From NCBI RefSeq assembly GCF_014651015.1, contig NZ_BMWB01000001.1, positions 408,137 through 472,136 on the forward strand: DNA of 64,000 nt, read 5' to 3'. This DNA is from Streptomyces xantholiticus. Lineage in GTDB: Bacteria; Actinomycetota; Actinomycetes; Streptomycetales; Streptomycetaceae. Both the position numbers and the translations under genes were made by a program. Below, piece after piece: positions 43,289-51,452 of this stretch. The first letter of the stretch is position 1; every line of letters begins with the position of its first letter. The notes below the pieces were generated by a model that ran no database searches, was not told the DNA's origin, and was given only the letters and a program-made list of their open reading frames with translations.

Positions 43289-43734
43289 CTGCCATACAGC
43301 CAGGTGTCGTACGGGGCGTTGTCGACGAGGTGGTGGAGGCCCAGCGCGCCGGGGAAGAGTACGAGGGCGAGTACACCCGTGCGCACCAGCGCGGGTGCCA
43401 TGATCGTGACCCCTTCCGTCTGCCCGGTGACGGTGCGCCAGTCGCGCCAGCGCCTGATGTCCCCGGAGCAGACCGCCCAGAAGAAGGCCCCGATGACGAT
43501 GCCCACCCCCGCGGACACCGCGGAGAGCCCCGCCGCCACGGACAGGAACGTCTCGCGGTCATGGTGATCGGTGGCGAAGAGCATCGCCACGGCCAGCAGA
43601 GCGACCGCGGCGATCCCCTGCACAGCCCCGCGCACAAGGACGTCCCTGAGGCGCAGCCTCGGCAGGCGGACACCCTCCTCGTCCGCGGCATGGCGAGGAA
43701 CCGGCTCCGATCCGGTCCGCTGGGTCGCTGTCAT
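43285..43734 (-). CDS. Hypothetical membrane protein
   Basis: This 149-aa protein has three hydrophobic segments (GIAAVALLAVAMLFATDH, VAAGLSAVSAGVGIVIGAFF, LVRTGVLALVLFPGALGL). The N terminus is charged. It is coupled by overlap to the SMI1/KNR4 gene. ATG 43734 is chosen over a start three codons upstream. No known family. GC-rich tandem repeats lie just upstream of its start. Confidence 0.65.
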   Translation of the reverse strand: MTATQRTGSEPVPRHAADEEGVRLPRLRLRDVLVRGAVQGIAAVALLAVAMLFATDHHDRETFLSVAAGLSAVSAGVGIVIGAFFWAVCSGDIRRWRDWRTVTGQTEGVTIMAPALVRTGVLALVLFPGALGLHHLVDNAPYDTWLYGS

Positions 43735-43790
43735 GGGCGGCACGCTATCGCAGGGCGTCGCGGCCGCCTCAGCCGGACGTCGGCGGAACC

Positions 43791-43835
43791 GCGCGGCGGC
43801 GCGGCGGCGCGGCGGCGCGGCGGCGCGGCGGCGCG
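43791..43835. repeat. Tandem 8-bp repeat GCGCGGCG
   Basis: Five exact copies of GCGCGGCG (43791-43830) and a partial sixth, in the gap between the membrane protein and isochorismatase genes. Length variation between strains is likely. Confidence 0.8.
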
Positions 43836-43857
43836 AGCGGGCCGTTGGGTCGGGCCC

Positions 43858-43883
43858 GTTCGACCGGGCCGTTCGACCGGGCC
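43858..43883. repeat. Tandem 13-bp repeat
   Basis: Two exact copies of GTTCGACCGGGCC in the gap just after the isochorismatase stop. Confidence 0.75.
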
Positions 43884-43884
43884 G

Positions 43885-44472
43885 TCAGCAGGGCCCCGAA
43901 GGAGGCAGCGCCGCGAAGTGGACGTCCGCGGCACGCGCGGTGATCTCCACATCGCTGCCGAGGCCCCATTCGGCGACCCGCGAGACGACGGCGGCAGGAA
44001 CGGCGTCGCTGATGCCGGGCGCCGCCGGTATGTTATGCGTCGCATGCGCGTCGTGCGGCAGGACGACCCGGTATCCGCGGGCGAGGGCCGTGCGCGCGGT
44101 CGCCTGGACGCACATCTCCGACATCAGGCCGCAGACGGCGAGCGCCTCGACCCCCGCGTCGGTCAACAGGCTTCCCAGCGGAGTTCGTACGAAGCCGTCG
44201 TCGTCGGACTTGCGGATCACGACCTCGGTGGGACCGGACTCGACGGGGTGGTGGAGCTCCCAGCCGGGCGTGTGCGGCTCGTCCTCGGCACCGGCCGGTC
44301 CGTCGTTCTGCAGGTGGACGACGAGCGCACCACTCCTGCGCGCCCTTGCGATCAGATCCGTCGTGCGGTCCACAAGCCGTACCGCGTCGGGCACCGCTCC
44401 GTCGCCGGTGACGAAGGCCGACTGGATGTCGACGACTATCAGTGCTTCCACGGGAAGCAGATCGTTGTTCAT
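43885..44472 (-). CDS. Isochorismatase-family cysteine hydrolase
   Basis: This 195-aa protein has the catalytic triad of the family: Asp in LIVVDIQSAF, Lys in VIRKSDDDGF and Cys in SEMCVQATAR, followed by the usual cis-peptide region. Members hydrolyse amides or vinyl ethers (nicotinamide, N-carbamoylsarcosine, isochorismate). The substrate is not identifiable here, and no siderophore genes are nearby. ATG 44472 is chosen over an upstream start at 44532 because the fold begins at LIVVDIQ. Confidence 0.85.
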   Translation of the reverse strand: MNNDLLPVEALIVVDIQSAFVTGDGAVPDAVRLVDRTTDLIARARRSGALVVHLQNDGPAGAEDEPHTPGWELHHPVESGPTEVVIRKSDDDGFVRTPLGSLLTDAGVEALAVCGLMSEMCVQATARTALARGYRVVLPHDAHATHNIPAAPGISDAVPAAVVSRVAEWGLGSDVEITARAADVHFAALPPSGPC

Positions 44473-44747
44473 GCCGCCATCCTGGCCATCGGCGCGGCGC
44501 GCCTCCACAGCTTTTGGCGCCGTCACGCGCACCGCGCTCGGTCTGCCGACTGTAGGCTCCGCCGGTCGTCCGACCGGGCTCCCCGGCAGGTCGCAGCACT
44601 CCCGACTGGTCGTCGTAGCCCGGCGTTAGAGTCGCTGCCGGGTCGTCCCCGCCTCGCGGCGAGGGCCGTACCCGCCGGTGGGAAGGCGTGCTCGCCTCTC
44701 CGGGTTCGATGCAGACAACTCCCGACAACTCCAGTGAGGAACAAGGC

Positions 44748-45563
44748 GTGAACGAAACCCCGGCATCCTTCCGGCTCTTCCCCGGCGCCCCGGACTCCCC
44801 CGTGATCCTGCACGTCCCGCACTCGTCCCGTGCCGTTCCCGCCGACGTCCGCGGCGACATCGTGCTCGACGACCGCGCGCTCGAGCTGGAGCTGGACCAC
44901 ATCACCGACTCGCACACCGCCGGGATCGCGGCCGAGGGCGCAGCAGCCGCCGGGGTGACGCCCTGGCGGTTCGTCAACCAGCTGTCACGTCTGGTGATCG
45001 ACCCCGAACGCTTTCCCGACGAGCGCGAGGAGATGCTGGCGGTCGGCATGGGCGCCGTCTACACCCGGACGACGCACTGTGAGGAACTGCGCCCGGCGGA
45101 TACGGATCCGCAGCCCCTGATCGACCGGTACTTCCACCCGTACGCAGCTGCCATGACGGAGGCGGTGGACGGACGGCTCGACGCCGTGGGGCGGGCCGTC
45201 GTCATCGACGTGCACTCGTACCCGACCGAGCCTCTCCCGTACGAGCTGCACGGTAAGGGCCCGCGCCCGCCGATCTGCCTGGGTACGGACTCCTTCCACA
45301 CCCCGCCGGAGCTGCTCGCTGCCGCCCGGAAGGCGTTCGCCGGTTTCGGGGGCACAGGGCTGGACAGCCCGTTCGCCGGGGCGTACGTGCCGCTGAAGCA
45401 CTACGGCGAGGACCGGCGGGTCGGCGCGCTGATGATCGAGATCCGCCGTGATGTCTACATGTCCGAGCCCGGAGGCCCGGCAGGCGCGGGCGCGGGCACA
45501 CTGGCGAAGGCGCTGGCCGAACTGGTCGACGCGGTAGGTGCCGGGACACCCGCCGGAACCTGA
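44748..45563 (+). CDS. N-formylglutamate amidohydrolase family protein
   Basis: This 271-aa protein has the family motifs ILHVPHSSRAVP, LELELDHITD, VNQLSRLVIDPERFPDE and VIDVHSYPTEPLPYE, which supply zinc ligands and substrate contacts. The reference activity is release of formate or glutamate from N-formylglutamate in histidine breakdown. No hut genes are adjacent, so the in-vivo substrate is unproven. GTG 44748 follows GAGGAACAAGG; ATG 44709 would add 13 residues. Confidence 0.87.
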   Translation: MNETPASFRLFPGAPDSPVILHVPHSSRAVPADVRGDIVLDDRALELELDHITDSHTAGIAAEGAAAAGVTPWRFVNQLSRLVIDPERFPDEREEMLAVGMGAVYTRTTHCEELRPADTDPQPLIDRYFHPYAAAMTEAVDGRLDAVGRAVVIDVHSYPTEPLPYELHGKGPRPPICLGTDSFHTPPELLAAARKAFAGFGGTGLDSPFAGAYVPLKHYGEDRRVGALMIEIRRDVYMSEPGGPAGAGAGTLAKALAELVDAVGAGTPAGT

Positions 45564-45700
45564 CGAGAGCGGTAATGTGTTCCGGTCCTGCGCCTCCGCG
45601 GGCGGCGGACGGGCGACACGCCGCGGCCGATCGCCGCAGGTCCTACGAAGCGGGCGCATCCCCATCTCGTCCACGGCGCACGTGTCCTCGTGGTCGGCTG
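45564..45700. other. Spacer before the tRNA-like element
   Basis: No gene, hairpin or repeat is supported between the amidohydrolase stop and the 3' end of the tRNA-like element. Confidence 0.3.
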
Positions 45701-45820
45701 CGGAGCCGGCGGGATTCGAACCCGCGGACGGGGAAGGGCAGGTCCGCCCAGGCCCCCATCAATCGGCGCGAGGGGGACCTCCCCCACGCCGAGCGCAATG
45801 GGCCGCTCTGCCACGGCCCC
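45701..45820 (-). tRNA. Unusual tRNA-Ser-like element with hairpins replacing the anticodon arm
   Basis: The minus strand has a 7-bp acceptor stem (GGGGCCG at 45820-45814 with CGGCTCC at 45708-45702), a serine-type D arm (TGGCAGAGCGGCC) and a perfect T arm (GCGGGTTCGAATCCCGC, 45725-45709). There is no encoded CCA. At 120 nt it is about 30 nt longer than a type II tRNA. Where the anticodon arm should be there is a long hairpin (45792-45763, TCGGCG...CGCCGA around GGGGG/CCCCC). A second nested hairpin stands in the variable region (45756-45730). No normal anticodon loop is found. It may be a pseudo-tRNA or a tRNA-derived structured RNA. Confidence 0.5.
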
Positions 45821-46114
45821 GCAGCCTGCGGGACCGCGCGGTCCCGGTCCGTCGAGCGTAGCGACGGGGGCCACCGGGGTCGAGGCATTTCGCCTGCCGC
45901 CGGGCCCGGACGAAGGTGAGAGCCGGCGCGGGTCGTCTCCGCGGGCGACGTCAGCTTCCGGATCGGCCTGGAACAGCGCGTGTCCGCATTGGACCTCCCG
46001 TCGGCCGAGGGTAAGGGTGGTCCTGGCAATTCACGACCACGTACCGGGACGGGGGCCATGGCGCTCCCTCCCCCTGTTCGCCCTGTCCGTCAGGGCTCTT
46101 CGGAGGTTCGGACC

Positions 46115-47044
46115 GTGCACTGCACCCGTGCCCGTCGCGTGCTTGTGGGCGCGCTGGCCGCCCTCGCCCTCGCCCCACTCGCGGCCTGCGGCCAGGACGC
46201 CTCGCCGGCCTCGTCGTCGTCACCGGAGGCGACGACGACGAGGCCGGAGTCCGACGCGAAGCCGTTCGCCCATGAGCTCAAGGCCCTCGAGGGCAAGTAC
46301 GACGCGCGGCTCGGTGTGTACGCCGTCGACACCGGCAGCGGGCGCGAGGTCGCCTACAACGACGGCGAACGGTTCGCCTACGCCTCCACCTTCAAGGCGC
46401 TGGCCGCCGGTGCCGTGCTGCGCAAGTACTCCCCGAACGGCATGGACCGGGTGGTCACGTACTCGGCGGACGACCTGATCGCCCACTCTCCCGTCACGGA
46501 GAAGCACGTCGGGACCGGCATGAGCCTGCGCGACCTGTGCGAGGCCGCCGTCCGCTACAGCGACAACACCGCGGCCAACCTGCTCTTCGACGCGCTCGGC
46601 GGTCCGGGGGGCCTGGACGCCGTCCTCGAGGAAATGGGTGACGACATCACGCGGATGGAGCGCAGCGAGCCGGAGTTGAGCCGATGGGCCCCGGGCGAGA
46701 CGCGGGACACGACCACGCCGCGGGCGTTCGCGAAGGACCTGCGCGCGTTCGTCCTCGGTGACGCCCTCGGCAAGGACGAGCGCGCACAGCTCACTAAATG
46801 GCTGCGGACCAACACCACCGGCGACGAGCTCATCAGGGCCGGGGTGCCGAAGGGCTGGGTGGTCGGCGACAAGACGGGGACCGGCAGCGGCTACGGCGCC
46901 CGCAACGACATCGCCGTGGTGTGGCCGGCCGACAGTGCCCCCATCGTCATGGCCATCATGTCGAATCGGGGCGACAAGGACGCCGAGCACGACAACAAGC
47001 TGATCGCGGAAGCGGCAAGCGTGGTCGCCGGCACACTGGCGTAA
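46115..47044 (+). CDS. Class A beta-lactamase, lipoprotein
   Basis: This 309-aa enzyme has a lipoprotein signal ([17 protein letters not shown]), a Ser/Thr-rich linker, then the catalytic motifs: YASTFK (Ser70-xx-Lys73), YSDNTAAN (SDN130), SEPELSRW (Glu166, with Ser at the usual Asn170) and GDKTGTG (KTG234). Ser at 170 also occurs in other streptomycete class A enzymes. It hydrolyses beta-lactams at the cell surface. GTG 46115 has GGAGG eight bases upstream. This is a common chromosomal gene in the group and not evidence of recent transfer. Confidence 0.93.
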   Translation: MHCTRARRVLVGALAALALAPLAACGQDASPASSSSPEATTTRPESDAKPFAHELKALEGKYDARLGVYAVDTGSGREVAYNDGERFAYASTFKALAAGAVLRKYSPNGMDRVVTYSADDLIAHSPVTEKHVGTGMSLRDLCEAAVRYSDNTAANLLFDALGGPGGLDAVLEEMGDDITRMERSEPELSRWAPGETRDTTTPRAFAKDLRAFVLGDALGKDERAQLTKWLRTNTTGDELIRAGVPKGWVVGDKTGTGSGYGARNDIAVVWPADSAPIVMAIMSNRGDKDAEHDNKLIAEAASVVAGTLA

Positions 47045-47222
47045 CCGGCAGTGTGCGCCCGTCGAGGACACCCGGTGCGGCCCGCGATCCCTCGGCCGGT
47101 GCGACGCACGGTGAACCATGGCGTGTCCCCGGGGCAGGCGTGACTCTGCCGGTCGGGGGCACTCGTACACCGGCTCGGCGGACAAGGAATCCGCCGGACG
47201 GAGAATCCGAGAGGGATGTCCC

Positions 47223-47486
47223 ATGGAGATATCCGGCATCATCAGCGCGATCGTGATCGGCATCGTCATCGGCGTACTGGGTCGACTGGCCGTGCCGGGA
47301 CGCCAACACATCGGCGTCCTGTGGACGATCGTCGTCGGCATCGTGGCCGCACTCATCGGCACGGCTCTGGCTTCGGCCCTCGGCGTGGCGGCCACCGACG
47401 GCATCGACTGGATCCAGTGGCTCATCCAGATCGCACTCGCCGCCGCGGGCGTGGCAGCGCTCAGCCGGGCCAAGGCCCTGCGCTGA
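47223..47486 (+). CDS. GlsB/YeaQ/YmgE-family small membrane protein
   Basis: This 87-aa protein has three hydrophobic segments: ISAIVIGIVIGVLGRLAVPG, VLWTIVVGIVAALIGTALAS and WLIQIALAAAGVAALS. The GxxxGxxGR-like first helix is typical of this stress-associated family of unknown biochemical role. ATG 47223 follows GAGAGGG. It stands alone and is followed by a strong hairpin. Confidence 0.88.
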   Translation: MEISGIISAIVIGIVIGVLGRLAVPGRQHIGVLWTIVVGIVAALIGTALASALGVAATDGIDWIQWLIQIALAAAGVAALSRAKALR

Positions 47487-47501
47487 CCGGCACGCACGCA
47501 C

Positions 47502-47542
47502 GTCGGTGACGCGGCGGCCCCGGCGGCTGCCGCGTCACCGAC
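47502..47542 (+). terminator. Strong hairpin after the GlsB-family gene
   Basis: A perfect 14-bp stem (GTCGGTGACGCGGC, 47502-47515, with its complement at 47529-47542) and a 13-base loop. Confidence 0.85.
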
Positions 47543-47631
47543 GTCGACGAGGTCGGGTACCCGAGAGCAACCGCTCTGTGGCGAAGCCGTTTCGACCAGC
47601 GGACCGCCACCGTCGGGCATGTCAAGAATCC

Positions 47632-47660
47632 TTTACATGCTGTCTGGTGTGCTTTACATT
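47632..47660 (+). promoter_or_regulatory. Housekeeping-type promoter of the membrane protein/XRE/oxidoreductase operon
   Basis: The -35 TTTACA (47632-47637), 17-bp spacer and -10 TACATT (47655-47660) lead to GTG 47667 seven bases on, so the transcript is probably leaderless. Both boxes lie within direct repeats of CTTTACAT (47631-47638 and 47652-47659), exactly 21 bp apart. Confidence 0.75.
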
Positions 47661-47666
47661 CCTCGT

Positions 47667-48095
47667 GTGACACACGAAGAAAAGCGAGCGTGGATCATCG
47701 CGGTACTCGCACTCGGTACGTACGCGGCCTACCTCGCCGTTCTCCTCGTTCGAGCCGCCGGCACCCCCGTGGCCGAGGTGCCTTACGCATCGACGCTGCT
47801 GTGGGCCGTGGGCATCTCGATCGCGGCATCGATCGTGCTCAGCGTCGTCGTCTCGGTCGGCGCGCCCAAGGGGGCGAACAGAAGGGACCAACGCGACCGG
47901 GAGATTCACCGGTTCGGTGAGTACACAGGCCAGTCGTTCGTCGTCCTGGGCGGGGTGGCGGCCATGGGGATGGCGCTGGCCGAGATGGACCAGTTCTGGA
48001 TCGCCAACGTGCTCTACGCCGGGTTCACTCTCTCGGCGATCCTCGGCTGCGCGGCGAAGATCGCCGCCTACCGCTGGGGTTTTCAGCCTTGGTGA
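47667..48095 (+). CDS. DUF2178-like membrane protein
   Basis: This 142-aa protein has four hydrophobic segments in two pairs (WIIAVLALGTYAAYLAVLLV, LLWAVGISIAASIVLSVVVS, VVLGGVAAMGMALAEM, LYAGFTLSAILGCAAK). A charged loop DQRDREIHRFGEY lies between the pairs. Such proteins are often paired with a short XRE regulator, as here, where the next start overlaps its stop (GTGA). The first gene of a three-gene operon. Function unknown, perhaps membrane sensing for the regulator. Confidence 0.8.
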   Translation: MTHEEKRAWIIAVLALGTYAAYLAVLLVRAAGTPVAEVPYASTLLWAVGISIAASIVLSVVVSVGAPKGANRRDQRDREIHRFGEYTGQSFVVLGGVAAMGMALAEMDQFWIANVLYAGFTLSAILGCAAKIAAYRWGFQPW

Positions 48096-48328
48096 GGGAA
48101 CCGACCAAGGTCACCAACTCGATCCGGGCCCTTCGGTTCACGCACGGTGAGATGACACAGGCGGAACTGGCCGACCGGATCGGCGTGACCCGACAGACCG
48201 TGATCGCCATCGAAAAGGGCCGCTACTCACCCTCTCTCGACATGGCCTTCCAGATCGCCCGCGTGTTCAAGGTCCCGCTCGACGACGTTTTCCAGTACGC
48301 GGACGAAGAAGAAGGAGACACAGCGTGA
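48092..48328 (+). CDS. XRE-family regulator
   Basis: This 78-aa protein is a single helix-turn-helix domain (TQAELADRIGVTRQTVIAIE then KGRYSPSLDMAFQIARVF), ending in an acidic tail. It is of the compact YgzD-like type. GTG 48092 overlaps the membrane-protein stop, and its own stop overlaps the oxidoreductase start (GTGA). It probably represses its own operon, perhaps by binding the 21-bp-spaced CTTTACAT repeats that contain the -35 and -10 boxes (inference). Confidence 0.9.
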   Translation: MREPTKVTNSIRALRFTHGEMTQAELADRIGVTRQTVIAIEKGRYSPSLDMAFQIARVFKVPLDDVFQYADEEEGDTA

Positions 48329-49302
48329 AGGCGATGGTTCAAGAGGTCTACGGCCCGGCCGATGTCCTGGAACTCAAGGAGATCGACAAGCCCGTGGTCG
48401 GCGATGACGACGTCCTCGTACGAGTGCGCGCGGCCGGGGTCGATCCGAGCGTCTGGCACCTCATGACGGGCCTGCCGTACCCCATTCGCATCATGGGCTT
48501 CGGGCTGCGCACACCCAGGCTCCGGGTGCGCGGCTGGGACGTCGCCGGGAGCGTCGAGGCGGTCGGCAGGAACGTGACCCGGTTCAGACCCGGCGACGAG
48601 GTCTTCGGCACCTGCGAAGGATCCTTCGCGGAGTACGCGTGCGCCCATGAGGACAGGTTGGCGGCGAAACCGCCGAGATCCACCTTCGAGCAGGCAGCGG
48701 CCGTCCCGATCTCCGCCTTCACCGCCCTCCACTCGCTTCGCGATCAGGGGCGGATACGGCGTGGGCAGCGGGTCCTGATCATCGGCGCGGGCGGAGGCGT
48801 GGGGACGTACGCCGTACAGCTGGCCAAGGCGGTGTTCGAAACGGAGGTCACCGGCGTCTGCAGCACCGACAAGACCGAGATGGTCCGCTCCCTCGGTGCG
48901 GACCACGTCATCGACTACACCCGTGACGACTTCGCCGCCGATGGCCGTCGCTACGACCTCATCCTCGACACCGCGGGCAACCGACCGCTGTCCCACCTCC
49001 GGCGGGCCCTCACGCCTCGAGGAACCCTCGTCCTCGTCGGAGGCGAAGGGGGAGGGCGCTGGCTCGGCGGCCTGCACCGCGCCCTCGGGGCACTGGCCCT
49101 GTCCCCTTTCGTGGGCCAGAACCTGCGCGCACCGTTTGTGAAGGAGCCCAAGGAGGACATCCTCCGGTCCCTGGCCGAGTTCATCGAAGCCGGCAGCGTC
49201 ACACCGGTCATCGACCGGACGTACCCCCTCAGCGAGGCCCCCGAGGCCATCCGTCACTGGGAACTGGGCCACACACGCGGCAAACTCGTTCTCACCGTCT
49301 GA
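48325..49302 (+). CDS. Zinc-independent MDR-family oxidoreductase (quinone-oxidoreductase-like)
   Basis: This 325-aa medium-chain dehydrogenase has GWDVAGSVEAVG, the Rossmann loop IIGAGGGVGTYAVQLAK and the end GHTRGKLVLTV. The structural and catalytic zinc ligands of alcohol dehydrogenase are absent, so it is of the NAD(P)H:quinone reductase type. It is the third gene of an operon with overlapping starts and is presumably under XRE control. The substrate is unknown. Confidence 0.88.
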   Translation: MKAMVQEVYGPADVLELKEIDKPVVGDDDVLVRVRAAGVDPSVWHLMTGLPYPIRIMGFGLRTPRLRVRGWDVAGSVEAVGRNVTRFRPGDEVFGTCEGSFAEYACAHEDRLAAKPPRSTFEQAAAVPISAFTALHSLRDQGRIRRGQRVLIIGAGGGVGTYAVQLAKAVFETEVTGVCSTDKTEMVRSLGADHVIDYTRDDFAADGRRYDLILDTAGNRPLSHLRRALTPRGTLVLVGGEGGGRWLGGLHRALGALALSPFVGQNLRAPFVKEPKEDILRSLAEFIEAGSVTPVIDRTYPLSEAPEAIRHWELGHTRGKLVLTV

Positions 49303-49329
49303 TGAGGGCCGCATGAGCAACCACGCGAT

Positions 49330-49583
49330 TCCCGCTGCGGCCGTGATGGCAGCACCGCTTCCTCGATGATGAAGCTGAAGGCGATCGGCGACCCGCGGAG
49401 TAAGCAACTGGTGGGCGCTCCATGCGGACCGCGAGGCGTTCGCCGAGCCACAGAGGCGGGCGAGCGGGTGAGCCGTTCGGCAAGCTGCTCCTGCGTCAGC
49501 AGGGACCACACCCTGAACACCTTCGACGCCGCTCCGAACGCCTCGAGGCTCCAGGACGGTTCCGCTGCACGGCGGTTCGCCAT
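49330..49583 (-). pseudogene. Remnant of an XRE/DUF5753 regulator
   Basis: From ATG 49583 the minus strand reads MANRRAAEPSWSLEAFGA and LTQEQLAERLTRSPASVA, the start of a Streptomyces XRE regulator. It then jumps to the DUF5753 fragment PIAFSFIIEEAVL before losing similarity. More than 100 residues of the middle, and the C terminus, are missing. The DUF397 gene that would follow is absent at this site. Confidence 0.65.
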
Positions 49584-49938
49584 GGGCGGCGACCCCTTGG
49601 GGGGCTCGTCGCACTCGCTGAACCCGTACAACGAGCCTACGATCACGTGGGGTTACTCGTACAGTCCAGAGCGCGCGACCCGTACGGCGGCGCGTGTACG
49701 AGCGGCCCGTCGGCTCCGGCCGCGACGGGGCGAAGGCGGCGGACGGCGCGGCCCCGGCCGGATCCGCTTCCGGCCGGGTCCGCCCCTTGCGCGGAGGCCG
49801 CCCCGCGCTCGCCAGCCGCGGCAACCGTCGCCGCCTCGCCACCGGGGCCTCGCTCCCCCGCCGACCGACCCCCGCAGGTCCGGGCCGCCGCGGCACTGAC
49901 TCCATCGGGCCCGTCGGAAGGCTGTGACAGGAGGAAAG
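49584..49938. other. GC-rich gap
   Basis: 355 bases without a credible gene. The left part presumably held the promoter of the decayed XRE gene (ACGATCACGTGGGGTTACTC area). The rest is low-complexity GC with open frames on all sides. Confidence 0.35.
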
Positions 49939-50268
49939 TGATCGGCTGGCCGGTGGCCGCCCAACCTCCGTGGTCTGGAACCGATGCCGATCAAGCCCGG
50001 CTCCCCGACGGTTCCCGTTCCGGGCTACGACGTCCGGATCCTCGACGAGGCGGGTGCGGTGCCCGAGACCAGAGCCCGGAGCCGGGATCGGCGCTGTTCC
50101 GAGTTACTGGCCGCGATGCGGTCACGGCTGCGGCGACTGGACGATCAGATGGAAAGGCTCACTCAATCCCGCGACGCTCTTGCCGACTACATCGATGCGG
50201 CCGAGCGAATGGGCAGCGTGAGCTATCCACCCTTTGACGATGCCGACGTGGAGCCCGTCACCGCCTGA
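49939..50268 (+). pseudogene. Chimeric debris: acyl-CoA synthetase fragment joined to a MerR C terminus
   Basis: 49939-50075 encodes, across one frame change, GWPVAA then NLRGLEPMPIKPGSP and PVPGYDVRILDEAGAVPE. This is the late core of an acetyl/propionyl-CoA synthetase. From about 50080 the same open frame continues as RCSELLAAMRSRLRRLDDQM and ERLTQSRDALADYIDAAERM, which fits the coiled C-terminal part of a MerR regulator. The 94-codon ORF from ATG 49984 therefore joins two unrelated truncated genes. It is probably a deletion scar. Confidence 0.6.
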
Positions 50269-50476
50269 GCAGCCGGGGTGCCCCGTCTTGCGGAACCGTC
50301 TCGACCAGCAGCACCGCCGGCCTGCTCAACGCTCCTCAACGACCCGGGGCAGGCCGAAGGAGCCGCAGCCAACCCGAAGCAGTCGGCGTCCGTGCCGCCT
50401 GGACCGGCTCGGGAACCGTTCCCCCGGATACTGCGTGACCCCTTGACGTGTTGTCGGCTGGTGAGGGGGGACCCGA

Positions 50477-51037
50477 ATGAAAGCTCGGACGATGGTGAGC
50501 GTGGCGGTATCGGCCTGTGTGGCGCTGGTGGCGTGCGCGTGCGGTCCGGAAAATTCGAAGGAGGACACGGACGCGAAACCTTCGCAGCCGTCCGCGTCCA
50601 CGCACGCCGAAGAGCCGTCGGCCACGCCGTCCGTGTCCGCTCGGACCGAGAAGCCGTCGGCCGAGCCGACCGGCGACCAGCCCGCACCCAGGACGAAGGA
50701 CGGCGCGATCCAGCGGTACGAGCAGTACCTCCACGCCCTGGGCCGTGAGGACATCGACACGGTCTGCGAAGTGGCCGGGCCCGCCGCGAGGAAGGCACAG
50801 GACCAGGGGTCCGGCCCGTGCACGTCGACGTACGCCGTCGTGTTCCAGATGATCTCGCCCGCGCAGAAGAAGGCCCTGCAAACCGCGACGGTCGACCCGC
50901 AGCGCATCGCCGTGCGCACGCCTGACAAGATCGAGATGCCGGTCGAAGCGGTCAGGGCGTCCGCAACCTTCTCCGAGAGCGACCTCGGCAGCTACACCCT
51001 GGAGTACCTCAAGGACGATTGGTACATCACCGACTGA
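50477..51037 (+). CDS. Lipoprotein of unknown function
   Basis: This 186-aa protein has a signal peptide with lipobox LVACAC, a long Pro/Ser/Glu-rich linker (about residues 25-75) and a small C-terminal domain (AIQRYEQYLHALGREDIDTV, then YTLEYLKDDWYIT) that resembles NTF2-like or DUF4878-like lipoprotein domains. GGTGAGGGGGGA precedes the ATG. Surface-exposed; role unknown. Confidence 0.8.
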   Translation: MKARTMVSVAVSACVALVACACGPENSKEDTDAKPSQPSASTHAEEPSATPSVSARTEKPSAEPTGDQPAPRTKDGAIQRYEQYLHALGREDIDTVCEVAGPAARKAQDQGSGPCTSTYAVVFQMISPAQKKALQTATVDPQRIAVRTPDKIEMPVEAVRASATFSESDLGSYTLEYLKDDWYITD

Positions 51038-51160
51038 ACCCGGCGCGCCGTACGCGGAGCCGCCCGACGCTCCGCGCGCACGCCGCCCGGCGGCCGGTCG
51101 ACCTACCGGCGCCCGCCGACGACCTTCAGCACGCACCGTCCTTTCGGCTGTTCCGCCCCC

Positions 51161-51319
51161 GTGTCTGGCCGCGCCGATGTGCCGGCGATCTTCCGCTTCC
51201 ATGCGGAAGATGAGATCGACTTCGACGTTGACCTGCGGGAGTTGCGGCCGCAGCCGCGGATTGATGCGTTCTGCGACCTCCTTCGGGAGATCGGGCGGCG
51301 GTTGGGCAGCCGGTGCTGA
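51161..51319 (+). pseudogene. Fragment of a small conserved gene
   Basis: A 52-codon frame reads DEIDFDVDLRELRPQPRIDA then FCDLLREIGRRLGSRC and stops. A shifted frame just downstream continues as VLMDAEGGHGHP. Codon bias and composition are gene-like, suggesting a longer gene broken by a one-base shift. The family is not known to me. Confidence 0.4.
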
Positions 51320-51452
51320 TGGATGCCGAAGGCGGCCATGGCCATCCGGCCGCGTCCAGATCGCCACCGACACTGTCATCGACGGCCTCACCCTCTTCCG
51401 CGACCCTGGCCTGATCCAGGGCAAGTGGAACCCCGAGGGCGGCGCCGGCCGT

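Noticed and set aside
45701..45820. Ordinary tRNA-Ser gene
   Set aside because: The arms fit, but the element is about 30 nt too long and no anticodon loop can be formed, so it is listed as an unusual tRNA-like element.
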